The notes: a model not told the origin generated them from the letters alone. A stretch of 64,000 bases of DNA from Amycolatopsis decaplanina DSM 44594 (GCF_000342005.1 NZ_AOHO01000043.1:1-64000), one strand, 5' to 3'; positions 36,315 through 44,931 are shown, counted from the first letter of the stretch. Made by a program: numbers and translations.

Positions 36315-37305
36315 CGCACCGCGCGCGGTGGCACTGGGCGGCGGGCACGGCCTGCACGCCACCCTCACCGCGTTGCGCCGGGTGACCTCGCAGGTCACCG
36401 CCGTGGTCACCGTCGCGGACGACGGGGGCTCGTCCGGCAGGCTGCGCCGGGAACTCGGGCTGCTGCCGCCGGGCGACCTGCGGCAGGCCTTCGCCGCGTT
36501 CGCCGCCGAAGACGGCGGGACCCTGTGGGCGGAGGTGTTCCAGCACCGCTTCGGGGGTGACGGCGCCCTCGCCGGGCACGCGGTCGGGAACCTGTTGCTG
36601 GCCGGGTTGTTCGAGGTGCTCGGCGACCCGGTCGCGGCGCTCGACGAGGCGAGCAGGCTCATGGGCATCTCCGGCCGGGTCCTGCCGATGTCACCCGAAC
36701 CGCTGGAAATCCAAGGCGAGGTTTCGGGGCTGGACGCCGAGAACCCCGAGGCGGTCCGGCGGATCCGCGGTCAGGTGGCGGTGGCGACGACCCCGGGACA
36801 GGTGCACCGGATCAGCCTGCACCCGACCGGACAGGCCGACCGGCCGCCGCGCGGGTGCGCCGAGGCGATCGAGGCCGTGCTCGGCGCGGACGTGGTGTTC
36901 CTCGGTCCAGGGTCGTGGTTCACGAGTGTGCTGCCCCATCTGCTGGTGCCGGATCTGCACGACGCGTTGCTCCGAACGGACGCCACGAAGGTCGTGATCC
37001 TCAACCTGATCCCCCAACCGGGGGAGACGGCGGGATTCTCGCCGGAGAAGCATTTGGACGTACTCTTCGAACACGCCCCGGAATTGCGGGTGGACGCGGT
37101 CATCGCGGACCGTGACTCGGTGCCCTCACCAGCCCGCTTGCGGGACGCGGCCGGGAGACTGGGCGCGCGGGCGTTGCTGGGGGCGGTGGCTGACCCGGTC
37201 GTGACGGGGCGGCATGATCCTGATGCGCTCGCGGGCTGCATGCGGGACGCTCTCGGTCTCACCGGGGGAGAAGCTGAAGGTATGGAGGGGCAGCGATGGC
37301 GATGA
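36301..37305 (+). CDS. yvcK: YvcK/CofD-like regulator of carbon use and wall growth
   Basis: A 334-residue Rossmann protein. The nucleotide loop [12 protein letters not shown] begins at residue 11, followed by [12 protein letters not shown] and [17 protein letters not shown]. The family binds UDP-sugars and is needed for cell shape and gluconeogenic growth in Bacillus and mycobacteria (CuvA). TTG 36301 gives the mycobacterial N-terminus; GTG 36328 is possible. It overlaps both rapZ and whiA, so the three are co-translated. Confidence 0.94.
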   Translation: MAASSAPRAVALGGGHGLHATLTALRRVTSQVTAVVTVADDGGSSGRLRRELGLLPPGDLRQAFAAFAAEDGGTLWAEVFQHRFGGDGALAGHAVGNLLLAGLFEVLGDPVAALDEASRLMGISGRVLPMSPEPLEIQGEVSGLDAENPEAVRRIRGQVAVATTPGQVHRISLHPTGQADRPPRGCAEAIEAVLGADVVFLGPGSWFTSVLPHLLVPDLHDALLRTDATKVVILNLIPQPGETAGFSPEKHLDVLFEHAPELRVDAVIADRDSVPSPARLRDAAGRLGARALLGAVADPVVTGRHDPDALAGCMRDALGLTGGEAEGMEGQRWR

Positions 37306-38285
37306 CCGCCGCCGTGAAGGACGAGCTGAGCCGGCTGGAGATCACCAAGATCGGCCCGCGCCGCGCGGAGGTCGCGTCGATGCTGCGATTCGCGGGCGGG
37401 TTGCACATCGTGGCCGGCCGTGTCGTGGTGGAGGCCGAACTCGACACCGGTTCGGTGGCGAGGCGGCTGCGCAAGGAGATCCACGAACTGTACGGACACC
37501 AGTCCGACGTCCACGTCATTTCCTCCAGCGGCTTGCGCAAGGGCACGCGGTACGTCGTCCGGGTGGTCAAGGACGGTGAGGGACTCGCCCGGCAGACCGG
37601 CCTGATCGACCAGCGCGGCCGTCCGGTGCGCGGACTGCCCGCCGCCGTCGTGTCCGGCGGTGTCGCCGACGCGGAAGCCGCCTGGCGCGGCGCGTTCCTG
37701 GCGCACGGTTCGCTCACCGAACCCGGCCGCTCGTCGTCACTCGAGGTCACCTGCCCCGGTCCCGAGGCCGCGCTGGCGCTCGTCGGCGCCGCCCGGCGGA
37801 TGGGGATACAGGCCAAGTCGCGGGAGGTCCGCGGCGCGGACAGGGTCGTGGTGCGCGACGGTGATGCCATCGGCGCCTTGCTGACCCGCCTCGGCGCGCA
37901 CACGAGCGTGCTCGCCTGGGAAGAGCGGCGGATGCGCCGCGAGGTGCGTGCCACCGCGAACCGGCTCGCGAACTTCGACGACGCCAACTTGCGGCGCTCG
38001 GCCCGCGCGGCCGTCGCGGCGGCGGCCAGGGTGGAGCGGGCGCTGGACATCCTCGGCGAGTCCGCCCCGGAGCACCTGCTCGCCGCGGGCAAGCTGCGGC
38101 TGTCGAACCGGCAGGCCTCGCTCGAAGAACTCGGTCAGCTGTCCGATCCGCAGATGACCAAGGACGCCGTCGCGGGCCGGATCCGCCGCCTGCTGGCGAT
38201 GGCCGACAAGAAGGCGAAGGAACAAGGCATTCCGGACACCGAATCCGCGGTCACGCCGGACATGCTGGAAGAAGACGAGGCGTAA
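37296..38285 (+). CDS. whiA: Sporulation/division regulator WhiA
   Basis: A 329-residue protein made of a LAGLIDADG endonuclease-like N-terminal fold without nuclease activity (about 1-190: [36 protein letters not shown]) and a C-terminal helix-turn-helix (about 235-310: [26 protein letters not shown]). In Streptomyces it works with WhiB in septation. ATG 37296 has GGAGG 9 nt upstream. It ends the uvrC-rapZ-yvcK-whiA unit; the palindrome at 38294 follows 8 nt after the stop. Confidence 0.96.
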   Translation: MAMTAAVKDELSRLEITKIGPRRAEVASMLRFAGGLHIVAGRVVVEAELDTGSVARRLRKEIHELYGHQSDVHVISSSGLRKGTRYVVRVVKDGEGLARQTGLIDQRGRPVRGLPAAVVSGGVADAEAAWRGAFLAHGSLTEPGRSSSLEVTCPGPEAALALVGAARRMGIQAKSREVRGADRVVVRDGDAIGALLTRLGAHTSVLAWEERRMRREVRATANRLANFDDANLRRSARAAVAAAARVERALDILGESAPEHLLAAGKLRLSNRQASLEELGQLSDPQMTKDAVAGRIRRLLAMADKKAKEQGIPDTESAVTPDMLEEDEA

Positions 38286-38293
38286 CGTCACCT

Positions 38294-38339
38294 CTCGTGA
38301 GTGGTAAGGACGGTTCTAACCGTCCTTACCACTCACGAG
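38294..38339. repeat. Intergenic palindrome, family A, copy 1
   Basis: A perfect 22-bp inverted repeat with arm CTCGTGAGTGGTAAGGACGG(TT) at 38294-38315 and its partner at 38318-38339; the loop is CT. It lies 8 nt after whiA, and its right arm supplies the last codons and stop of the prenyltransferase-like pseudogene on the other strand. Confidence 0.92.
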
Positions 38340-39062
38340 GTTTTCCCCGAAGACCGCGCAGGTCCCCCCACGGTTCGTGGTGCACACAGCGCACCCCCAG
38401 CCCAGGTTCGACGAACCGGTCCCAGCCCGCGGCCAGCCGCGCCGTGGCGTCGGCGCCGGTCACCACGGAGCCCAGAACCGGGTAGTACCAGTCCATCGCG
38501 TGCGGTTTCGCGGCGAACAGCCGCGGCTCGCCGAGCAGGGCCACACGGAGCCGATGCGCCGCGTCTCGCCATTGTGGACGGTCCAGCCCCTTCAAGGACG
38601 CGAGCGCCAGCGCCTGGGGCAGCGCGTGATGGATGCTGCTGCATCCCGCGACCAGCCGGATCTCGGGATCGGCCCGCCAGGAGACGGCGCCCGACGGTTG
38701 CTGCCGCCGCAAGACGGCGTTGATGGCCCTGTCCACGACCAGCCACATCCGGTCCAGCCAGGCATCGCCCCCGGCCAGCAGGAAATGGTGCCGCGTCCCG
38801 ACCGCTACGTAGGCGGTGAAGTTCGTGTCCATAGTGGACAGCTCGACTTCGCCGTCGCGGTATCGGGCCGCCCAGGATCCGTCAGGGCGCTGGTTCCGGA
38901 CCAGCCAGTCGTACGCGGCTTCGGCCTCGGCCCCTGGCTGGCTACGTCCAGTCCCATGGCGGCTTCGAGGTGGTTCCACGGATCGAGGTGCCCGCCGGGC
39001 TCCCAGGGGATCCCGCCGTCGGCCCCTTGCACGGCCGCGATGGTGGCGGCGGTGGCCTTCAC
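38326..39062 (-). pseudogene. Decayed prenyltransferase-like gene (frameshift, 3' loss)
   Basis: The N-terminus begins at GTG 39062 (VKATAATIAAVQ, then GGIPWEPGGHLDPWNHLEAA) and runs to about 38941. There the frame shifts, and the homologous sequence continues as AEAAYDWLVRNQRPDGSW, MDTNFTAYVAVG and AMDWYYPVLGSV to the stop at 38326. These are alpha/alpha-barrel repeats of the squalene-cyclase/prenyltransferase type found beside a methyltransferase in actinobacteria. After GLGVRCVHHEPWG the normal C-terminal region is missing and the frame ends in palindrome copy 1. A frameshift and a 3' deletion make it non-functional. Confidence 0.75.
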
Positions 39063-39141
39063 GGTTTGCGCGCGTAGACGACGAGGCTCGTGCCGAGCAC
39101 GGGGTTCAGCGCCCACTCGGCGAACCGCACCGGCCGAGTTC
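39059..39141 (-). pseudogene. C-terminal remnant of a SAM methyltransferase
   Basis: The minus frame ending at 39059 reads RFAEWALNPVLGTSLVVYARKP, which looks like the C-terminus of the class I methyltransferases that precede such prenyltransferase genes. Its TGA overlaps the GTG of the pseudogene by 4 nt, as in an intact operon. Upstream of about 39141 the frame has no methyltransferase sequence and is instead the 3' end of the caspase gene in another frame. All but about 25 codons are lost. Confidence 0.6.
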
Positions 39142-41583
39142 GGCGAGCAGGTGCCCGATGTTGTTGCGGATGCTCAAGACGTCTTCGTCGCCACCCGACA
39201 GGGTGGCCGTGGCGATCGGCAACAGTACCTCGAACCGGGCGAGTGCTCCGGCCGCGTCGCCCGCCTTGCCGGTCCAGGTCGCGTGCCGTGCCTCGCAGCG
39301 CAGCGTGATCCGGTCGGTCTCGCCGAGTTCCCGTGCCGCGCGGTTCGCCCAGGCCGCCCAGCGTTCCCGGTTCTCGACGGGGATGTGGGACGCCCGGCGC
39401 TCCAGCGAGGCGAGGGCGTCTTCGCGGAGTCCGGCGAGCCAGAAGTGCTCGGCCTCGTTGGCCGCGGCGTAGCTCTGTTCGAGCGTCGGCTCGTCGTCTC
39501 CGGTCACGACTGCCACCTCCGAGGTCGCCGCCGCCAGCCGGGCGTGCAGCCGTGCCGCCACGTCGGGGAAGAGGACGGGCGGGCCGGCGGTCCACAAGAC
39601 GGTTTCGTCGGCCAGGCCCGCCCGCGTCCGGCTCACCGAATCACCGAGTCCGGCCAGGAAGTCGCGGACGTGCACCCGCCGGTCCGGACCACCGGCCGCC
39701 GCGCTCGCCGCGGTGAGGATCGAGATCGGGATGGGCCCGCGGGTGGCGGCCGCCCCCAGCAGCTCCAGCAGGACCGCGGGATCCGGCCGCGGCGAGGCCA
39801 CCGCGCCGGTGCCTTGCCCGACGTCGAACCGGTCTTCTTCCTCGTCCTGGTCCTCTTGCGTGACACTGATGAAGGTGACCGTCGAATCGCCGAGCCGGAG
39901 CACGTCGCGATGCGCCAGTTCGGCGTTCAGCACCCGGTTTCCGTTGACGAAGGTGCCGTTGGCGGAGTCCCGGTCGGTCAGCCACGCCGTCGTGCCGTTC
40001 CACTGGATCTCGCAGTGAAGCCGGGAGACCCGTGAATCCCCGAGACGGAGTGCCGCTTTCCTGCTGCGGCCGAGCGTCGTGAGCCCGAACGACAGTTCGT
40101 GCCGCACGGGCGGCTGACCGGGGACGTCGACGATCAGCGTGGCGGGCGTGATCCTCGGCGAAGTGGGCGAACCTGTGTCGTACCCGGGCAGAGGCTGTCC
40201 CCCGTAGGCTTCTTCCGGTTCGCGGCTCGGTCCGGGGACGCCGCCCGGCTGACCGAGCCGGATCACGAACGCGGACGGCAGGAGATCCGGTTTCCGGGTC
40301 GCCACCACTGTGGTGATCCAGTCCAGCGCCGGTTCCCGCGACAGGTCAAGGAGAACCGTGCGCAGCCGCCGCTGAAGTCCGGGATCGAGGTCGTCTAGCC
40401 CGTCGACCGCGATCCGCACCGGGCTGCCCGTCCTTCGGGGAGCGAGACTGCGCAGCGGGCCGAGAAGCGCCAGCTCCAACGCGCTCGCGCCAGTGCGGGC
40501 GACGTCGTCGAGGCCGGCACGATAGGCGTCTTCGGCGTCGGCGAATCCGGGCACGGTGCGCCGCAACTGCCGGGTCAGTTCGCGGGCGATCCGTTCGGCG
40601 GTCTCACCTCGGTCGGCGAACAGCACGGCGTGCAGGAAGTCCGGCGGCACATAGGATCCGGCCACCGACGGCCGGGCAAGCGCGGCGAGCATGGTCGACT
40701 TCCCCGCGCCGGCCTCGCCGGTGATCGCGACCAGCCGGACGCCGGTGAGCAGATGCCCGACGGTCTCGCCGAGTTTCGGATCCGGTCGGTAGCCCGCGGT
40801 CAGCCGTTCGATCCGCGGCGCGGCCGGGTTGCCCGCCAGTGGCGAACGCCGCCAGGCGGGGGAGGAGTTCAGCGCGAGCCACAGTCCCTGGTCGGCCTCG
40901 GCCACCTCGCGGGTGCCGTCGAAACCGAGGTGCACGGCGGTCTGCATCGGGCACAGGCCGGTGATCACTCGTTTGAGGTCCGCGCACCGGACGCGCTCGC
41001 CGAACTCCGCGTGCCCCGACCGCAGTACCGAGACCAGCGACCGGCTGAAACACCCGTTGGCCGCGACGCGGTCGTCCGAGGCGGTGAGCAGGTCGAATCG
41101 TTTGCCCGCTTCGCCGACGATCCGCAGCCAGCGCCGGCCCGCCTGCCTCGCCCCGATGCCGGCGTGGCAGGTGTCGAGCAGGATCACCAGACCGTCCAGC
41201 GTCGAGTGGCGGCCGAGGAGTTCTTTGATCCGCTGGGCGAACAGGAACGACCTCCGGCTGTCCACCGGCAGCCCGGTGTCCTTGGTGAGGAAGTAGAAGT
41301 CGTCGTCGGAGTATTCGCCGTGCCCGACGAGCGAGAGGAAGAGCGTCGCCTCGTCCTCCGACGCGCGTTCGAAGGCTTCGGCCAAGGCGTCGTCCAGCTC
41401 GACCATCGTCGGGTCGACGAGCAGGCCGCGGCCGTCTTCGAGCGCGGGGACGCAGCCGCCGATCTCGGGGTCGAGCAGGGCCGTCGAAACCTGCCGGCCC
41501 GCGTCGGGAAGGAACGAGAGAAGGTTCAGGGAGTCGCATTGCGACGCGACCACCAACGATCTCCGCTCTCCCACGGAGATCAC
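39106..41583 (-). CDS. Caspase-NTPase-FHA-TPR signalling protein, 3' end altered
   Basis: An 825-residue multidomain protein. The N-terminal caspase-like domain (about 1-235) has the His/Cys dyad H88 (LSLVGHGEYSD) and C139 (LLDTCHAG). A STAND-type P-loop NTPase follows (Walker A G289-T297, GEAGAGKST; Walker B region VRIAVDGLDDLD). Next come an FHA phosphothreonine-binding domain (about 480-580: LGRSRKAALRLGDSRVSRLHCEI, NGTFVNG; quoted in parts) and a winged region. The end is a single TPR-like stretch broken after NNIGHLLAELGR, where the frame enters the methyltransferase remnant and stops. Such proteins are known from bacterial conflict and cell-suicide systems; target unknown. GTG 41583 lacks a clear ribosome-binding site. 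Confidence 0.85.
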   Translation of the reverse strand: MISVGERRSLVVASQCDSLNLLSFLPDAGRQVSTALLDPEIGGCVPALEDGRGLLVDPTMVELDDALAEAFERASEDEATLFLSLVGHGEYSDDDFYFLTKDTGLPVDSRRSFLFAQRIKELLGRHSTLDGLVILLDTCHAGIGARQAGRRWLRIVGEAGKRFDLLTASDDRVAANGCFSRSLVSVLRSGHAEFGERVRCADLKRVITGLCPMQTAVHLGFDGTREVAEADQGLWLALNSSPAWRRSPLAGNPAAPRIERLTAGYRPDPKLGETVGHLLTGVRLVAITGEAGAGKSTMLAALARPSVAGSYVPPDFLHAVLFADRGETAERIARELTRQLRRTVPGFADAEDAYRAGLDDVARTGASALELALLGPLRSLAPRRTGSPVRIAVDGLDDLDPGLQRRLRTVLLDLSREPALDWITTVVATRKPDLLPSAFVIRLGQPGGVPGPSREPEEAYGGQPLPGYDTGSPTSPRITPATLIVDVPGQPPVRHELSFGLTTLGRSRKAALRLGDSRVSRLHCEIQWNGTTAWLTDRDSANGTFVNGNRVLNAELAHRDVLRLGDSTVTFISVTQEDQDEEEDRFDVGQGTGAVASPRPDPAVLLELLGAAATRGPIPISILTAASAAAGGPDRRVHVRDFLAGLGDSVSRTRAGLADETVLWTAGPPVLFPDVAARLHARLAAATSEVAVVTGDDEPTLEQSYAAANEAEHFWLAGLREDALASLERRASHIPVENRERWAAWANRAARELGETDRITLRCEARHATWTGKAGDAAGALARFEVLLPIATATLSGGDEDVLSIRNNIGHLLAELGRCGSPSGR

Positions 41584-41622
41584 TTTGTCTCATCGGACGG
41601 TCACCGGCAAGGGCGGCCGCGA

Positions 41623-41628
41623 TACTGT
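41623..41628 (+). promoter_or_regulatory. -10 hexamer of the alpha/beta hydrolase
   Basis: TACTGT ends 5 nt before ATG 41634, within the 50-bp spacer shared with the divergent caspase gene. Confidence 0.4.
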
Positions 41629-41633
41629 GCGCC

Positions 41634-42545
41634 ATGGCTCGGATCGTTCTGGTGCACGGCATCGCCCAGGAACAGAAGTCCGCGGACACCCTCGAGGCGG
41701 AATGGCTGCCGAGTCTGGCGGGCGGGGTCCGGCTCGCCGGTGACGCCGCGCTGGCCGACACCCTGTGGCGCGACGCCCGGCCCGGCGACGCGCGGATGGC
41801 CTTCTACGGTGACCTTTTCCTGAAGGACGGCCAGCAAGGCGGTGCGGACGAACTCACCGCGGACGAGTGGGGGCTCGCCGAGGCCCTGGCGGCGGAATGG
41901 CTCCGGAACGCGGCCTTTTCGGCGTCCCGCGAGACGGACCGGGACCGGGCGAGGGCCGAATTGGCCCAGCTCGGTGGCCCGGCCGGGGAAATCCAGGGTG
42001 TGCGTGCTGCCGCCCGCCCGGTCCTGAACGCGCTGGTGCGGCTGAAGCCGTTCGCGAGGCTCGGGGTGGCGTTCGCCGAACGCGTGGAGGTCAAGGCGCT
42101 CAAGCAGGTGACGCTGTACCTCACCGACGAGACGATCCGGGAACGCGTGCAGGAGCGCGTCGCCGAGCACATCGGACCGGAGACCGAGGCGATCATCGGG
42201 CATTCGCTCGGTTCCGTCGTCGCCTACGAAGCCGCCCATCTGCACGGCCGCCCGCTGCCGTTGCTGCTCACCCTCGGCTCGCCGCTGGGCCTGCGCACGG
42301 TGGTCTACGAACGGACCCGCCCGCAGCCGCCGTCCGTCCCGCCCGGCGTCGCGCGCTGGGTGAACCTGGCCGACCGGGACGATCTCGTCGCCGCCCGGCC
42401 GGATCTCAGCGGGATGTTCCCCGGCGCCGAAGGCGTCCTGGACAGCGGCTACACGATCGACAACGGGGCGAAACCGCATGAGGCGTCCTTCTACCTCGCC
42501 AAGCGCCGCACCGGCGAAGCGCTCTCCGCCGCGCTCGCCTGGTAA
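41634..42545 (+). CDS. Alpha/beta hydrolase, lipase-like
   Basis: A 303-residue cytosolic hydrolase. IVLVHGIAQEQ at the N-terminus is the oxyanion strand, and the nucleophile elbow is GHSLGS with S191. An Asp (RDDLVAARPDL) and the His near NGAKPHEASFY complete a likely triad. A helical insertion (about 55-165) separates the first strands from the elbow. Its start is 50 bp from that of the caspase-like gene, transcribed the other way, suggesting a common control and possibly a shared effector role (inference). No signal peptide. The substrate is unknown. Confidence 0.82.
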   Translation: MARIVLVHGIAQEQKSADTLEAEWLPSLAGGVRLAGDAALADTLWRDARPGDARMAFYGDLFLKDGQQGGADELTADEWGLAEALAAEWLRNAAFSASRETDRDRARAELAQLGGPAGEIQGVRAAARPVLNALVRLKPFARLGVAFAERVEVKALKQVTLYLTDETIRERVQERVAEHIGPETEAIIGHSLGSVVAYEAAHLHGRPLPLLLTLGSPLGLRTVVYERTRPQPPSVPPGVARWVNLADRDDLVAARPDLSGMFPGAEGVLDSGYTIDNGAKPHEASFYLAKRRTGEALSAALAW

Positions 42546-42655
42546 GGCAGACGACACGCGTCCCTCCGACGGATATCGGCGGAGGCGGACACGTGGCTCG
42601 CGCGGCGCAGCAGCCGCCGCTGGAGAGTCTCCCGCCGGAGATCCGGCCGGAGAAC

Positions 42656-43540
42656 TCACCCTTGTTGCGCAGGACCGCTTATGGTCAGTGTTTTCTCGGG
42701 CTGCCAGCCCGGTGGGCCGAACACGTACCCGAGTTTGTCCCGCCACGATCCGGCGGCGCGGACGTCGCGCAGGATCGAGCCGTACTCGTGGAAGCCGACC
42801 TTGAGCAGGTTGTAGGACTCGACGTTCTTGGTCAGCCCGTAGGTCGGCCGCTTGCCTTCGGGCACGAAACTGCCGAACATCCGGTCCCAGATGATCAGGA
42901 TGCCGCCGTAGTTCGCGTCCAGGTACTCCTTGTCGCTGCCGTGGTGCACACGATGGTGTGAAGGCGTGTTGAACACGTACTCGAACCAGCGCGGCAGCTT
43001 CCGGATCTTCTCGGTGTGCACGAAGAACTGGTAGACGAGATCGATCGACAGGCCGATGAGGATCATCCACGGCGGGATGCCCGCCAGCGCGAGGATCGAC
43101 CAGAACGGCAGCTGGAAGTACGGGGTCCACTTCTGCCGCAACGCCGTCGAGAAGTTGTAGTGCTCGCTCGAATGGTGCACCTGATGGCCCGCCCACATGA
43201 TCCGGACGCGGTGGCTCGCCCGGTGGTAGGCGTAGAAGACGATCTCCTGGCCCAGCAGCATCAGCACCCAGGTCCACCAGTCGTGCGGGCTGAACTTCAC
43301 CGGCGCGAGTTCGTACAGCGCGGCGAACACGAACAGCATGGCGATGCGGAAGACACCGTTGATCACCACCGCCACCGCACCCATGGACATGCTGGTCCGG
43401 GTGTCCTTGACGCTGTAGCCGATGACGTTGTCGTCGTGGCCCAGCACGTGCAGCGCGAGGATCTCGATCGCGACGAACAGCAGGAACACCGGCGTCGCCA
43501 TCAGCACCGGATCACTCAGATGGGCAAGAAAATCCGCCAC
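42656..43540 (-). CDS. Sterol desaturase / fatty acid hydroxylase family membrane protein
   Basis: A 294-residue integral membrane di-iron enzyme. Four or five hydrophobic segments are seen (about 13-35, 55-77, 92-103, 150-172). The histidine clusters of the family are complete: H106/H110 (YHRASH), H119/H122/H123 (HQVHH), H175, and H195/H196/H199/H200 (HHRVHH). Substrate could be a fatty acid, sterol-like or carotenoid compound. GTG 43540 has GGGAGAGG upstream. Its promoter region holds two inverted repeats shared with the divergent tetR gene, so TetR control by a lipid-like ligand is likely. Confidence 0.9.
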   Translation of the reverse strand: MADFLAHLSDPVLMATPVFLLFVAIEILALHVLGHDDNVIGYSVKDTRTSMSMGAVAVVINGVFRIAMLFVFAALYELAPVKFSPHDWWTWVLMLLGQEIVFYAYHRASHRVRIMWAGHQVHHSSEHYNFSTALRQKWTPYFQLPFWSILALAGIPPWMILIGLSIDLVYQFFVHTEKIRKLPRWFEYVFNTPSHHRVHHGSDKEYLDANYGGILIIWDRMFGSFVPEGKRPTYGLTKNVESYNLLKVGFHEYGSILRDVRAAGSWRDKLGYVFGPPGWQPEKTLTISGPAQQG

Positions 43541-43577
43541 CGCACCTCTCCCTGTCTCGCCCCCGACATCTGACCTT

Positions 43578-43614
43578 CAGGTAACTTACCCTGCGGTCAT
43601 TTACCTAAGGGTAA
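43578..43614. promoter_or_regulatory. Paired TetR operators
   Basis: Site 1 CAGGTAACTTACCCTG (43578-43593) and site 2 TTACCTAAGGGTAA (43601-43614) share the half-sites GGTAA/TTACC. They lie between the divergent desaturase and tetR starts and overlap the tetR promoter, the classic autoregulated arrangement. Confidence 0.6.
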
Positions 43615-43617
43615 GAT
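43612..43617 (+). promoter_or_regulatory. -10 hexamer of tetR (leaderless)
   Basis: TAAGAT ends 7 nt before GTG 43625 and overlaps the right edge of operator site 2. Confidence 0.5.
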
Positions 43618-43624
43618 AACCGTC

Positions 43625-44236
43625 GTGACAGAAGCAAGGGCCGTCGGCACGAAGGGGGTGCCCCGCGAGGAGCGGGAAACCCAGATCGTGCGCGCCGGGA
43701 CGGAGGAGTTCGGCAAGAACGGATACGCCGGGGCGTCGATGGTGGAGATCGCCCGCCGGGTCGGCGTCACGAAACCCTTGCTGTACCAGTACTTCGGCTC
43801 GAAGGACGGGCTGTACCTCGCCTGCTTGCACCGGGCAGGGGACAGGCTGACCGAAGGGGTCGCCGAGACGATGGCGGAGGAGGGTGAGCCGCCGGAACGG
43901 ATGCCGCTCGCGGTGCTCTCGGCCATTTTCGAGACGTTCGACAACGACCGGTACGCGTGGAAGCTGCTCCGTGACCCGACGGTGCCCTCGACCGGCGAGA
44001 TCGCCGGCGTCGCGGTCGACTACCGCTACCGGCTAGACGGGTTCGCGCTGGTCGGCGCCGCGCAGCTGATGCGCTCGCGGGGACTGGACGACGACCGCGA
44101 CATCGAGGCGATCGCCCAGGTGTGGACCGGCGTGGTCGATTCCCTGATCAGCTGGTGGATCGACCAGCCGGATCAGGACGCGGCGGCGATGACCGAGCGG
44201 TGCTCGCGGATCATGCGGAACCTGTTCGGCTGGTGA
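43625..44236 (+). CDS. TetR-family regulator
   Basis: A 203-residue repressor. The helix-turn-helix (about 17-63) reads REERETQIVRAGTEEFGKNG, then ASMVEIARRVGVTKPLLYQYFGSKDGLY. The C-terminal ligand domain is not identifiable. GTG 43625 follows a -10 hexamer by 7 nt. The gene is divergent from the desaturase-like enzyme with paired palindromes between them, which names that enzyme as the probable target. Its 3' end overlaps the convergent NUDIX gene by 26 nt. Confidence 0.92.
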   Translation: MTEARAVGTKGVPREERETQIVRAGTEEFGKNGYAGASMVEIARRVGVTKPLLYQYFGSKDGLYLACLHRAGDRLTEGVAETMAEEGEPPERMPLAVLSAIFETFDNDRYAWKLLRDPTVPSTGEIAGVAVDYRYRLDGFALVGAAQLMRSRGLDDDRDIEAIAQVWTGVVDSLISWWIDQPDQDAAAMTERCSRIMRNLFGW

Positions 44237-44720
44237 ATGCCGTCGCCGCGGCCTCGCAATCGGCGAAGGCGAGCGGCGGGCGATCGGCCAGCGGGAACCA
44301 GGCGTACTCGGAATTCTCTTCCGACAGCACGATTTCCGCGCCGGGCGGGAGCTCGCAGACGAAGGCGAGCCCGATCGTCTTCAGGCCGGTTTCGCCGTAG
44401 ACCGACGGATACGATCCGGCGAACCGGAGGTTCCTGAGTTCGCAGCCGATTTCCTCGAGTCCTTCGCGGACGAGGTTCTGCTCGGCGGTCTCGGCGCCGG
44501 AGAGGAAACCGCCGACGGTGTCCCACTCGCCCTTCCGGGGCTCGTGTGCCCGGCGCAGCAACAGGATCCGGTCGCCGTCGACGATGAGACCGACCGTGGT
44601 CGGCAGCGGATTGTCATATTTGGTGAAGCCGCAGGCGGGGCATTCGGCGTGCGTGTCCTCGCCGTCGCCGGCGATTCGTGTCCGGTCGCCGCAGCGGGGG
44701 CAGAACGTCCAGTCCTTCAC
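44211..44720 (-). CDS. NUDIX hydrolase with zinc ribbon
   Basis: A 169-residue protein. A zinc ribbon (CPRCGD and CPACGF, about 7-33) is followed by the Nudix domain with the box GFLSGAETAEQNLVREGLEE-IG (about 72-95), whose REGLEEIG matches RExxEExG in part (REGLEE). It resembles the NADH-pyrophosphatase-like group; the substrate is uncertain. GTG 44720 is chosen instead of ATG 44756 because TAGGCT lies 7 nt upstream and the extra residues would be coded by an inverted repeat. It overlaps tetR at the 3' end. Confidence 0.88.
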   Translation of the reverse strand: MKDWTFCPRCGDRTRIAGDGEDTHAECPACGFTKYDNPLPTTVGLIVDGDRILLLRRAHEPRKGEWDTVGGFLSGAETAEQNLVREGLEEIGCELRNLRFAGSYPSVYGETGLKTIGLAFVCELPPGAEIVLSEENSEYAWFPLADRPPLAFADCEAAATAFTSRTGSA

Positions 44721-44754
44721 CGGCCGAAGCCTAGCGGCCGGTGAAGGACTGGAC
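44707..44754. repeat. 20-bp inverted repeat across the NUDIX start
   Basis: GTCCAGTCCTTCACCGGCCG (44707-44726) has a perfect partner at 44735-44754 around the 8-nt loop AAGCCTAG. The left arm codes for MKDWT and contains the GTG start; the loop contains part of the predicted -10. Either an operator or, if a longer mRNA is made, a hairpin which hides the start. Confidence 0.7.
44728..44733 (-). promoter_or_regulatory. -10 hexamer of the NUDIX gene (leaderless)
   Basis: Minus-strand TAGGCT ends 7 nt before GTG 44720, inside the loop of the inverted repeat. Confidence 0.45.
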
Positions 44755-44813
44755 ATCAGGAACTTACGAGCGCCGGGATCGGGTCATTGAGGGGTAAGGC
44801 AAACGTGGCGAGC

Positions 44814-44859
44814 CTCGTGAGTGGTAAGGACGGTTAGAACCGTCCTTACCACTCACGAG
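44814..44859. repeat. Intergenic palindrome, family A, copy 2
   Basis: Arms 44814-44835 and 44838-44859 are a perfect 22-bp inverted repeat identical to copy 1; the loop is AG instead of CT. Confidence 0.92.
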
Positions 44860-44931
44860 CCCACCACGGTCCGCCGCTCAGGTCGCCTAAGTACGTGCAC
44901 CTGGCCGACCATGCGCCCCGCCACCGCCAAC

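Noticed and set aside
38326-38979. Reading the prenyltransferase-like C-terminal frame as an intact 217-residue gene
   Set aside because: It begins in the middle of the fold, its N-terminal part lies in another frame, and its end is formed by a repeat.
39059-39595. A 178-codon minus frame ending with the methyltransferase tail as one gene
   Set aside because: Only the last about 25 codons look like methyltransferase; the rest is a shadow of the caspase gene.
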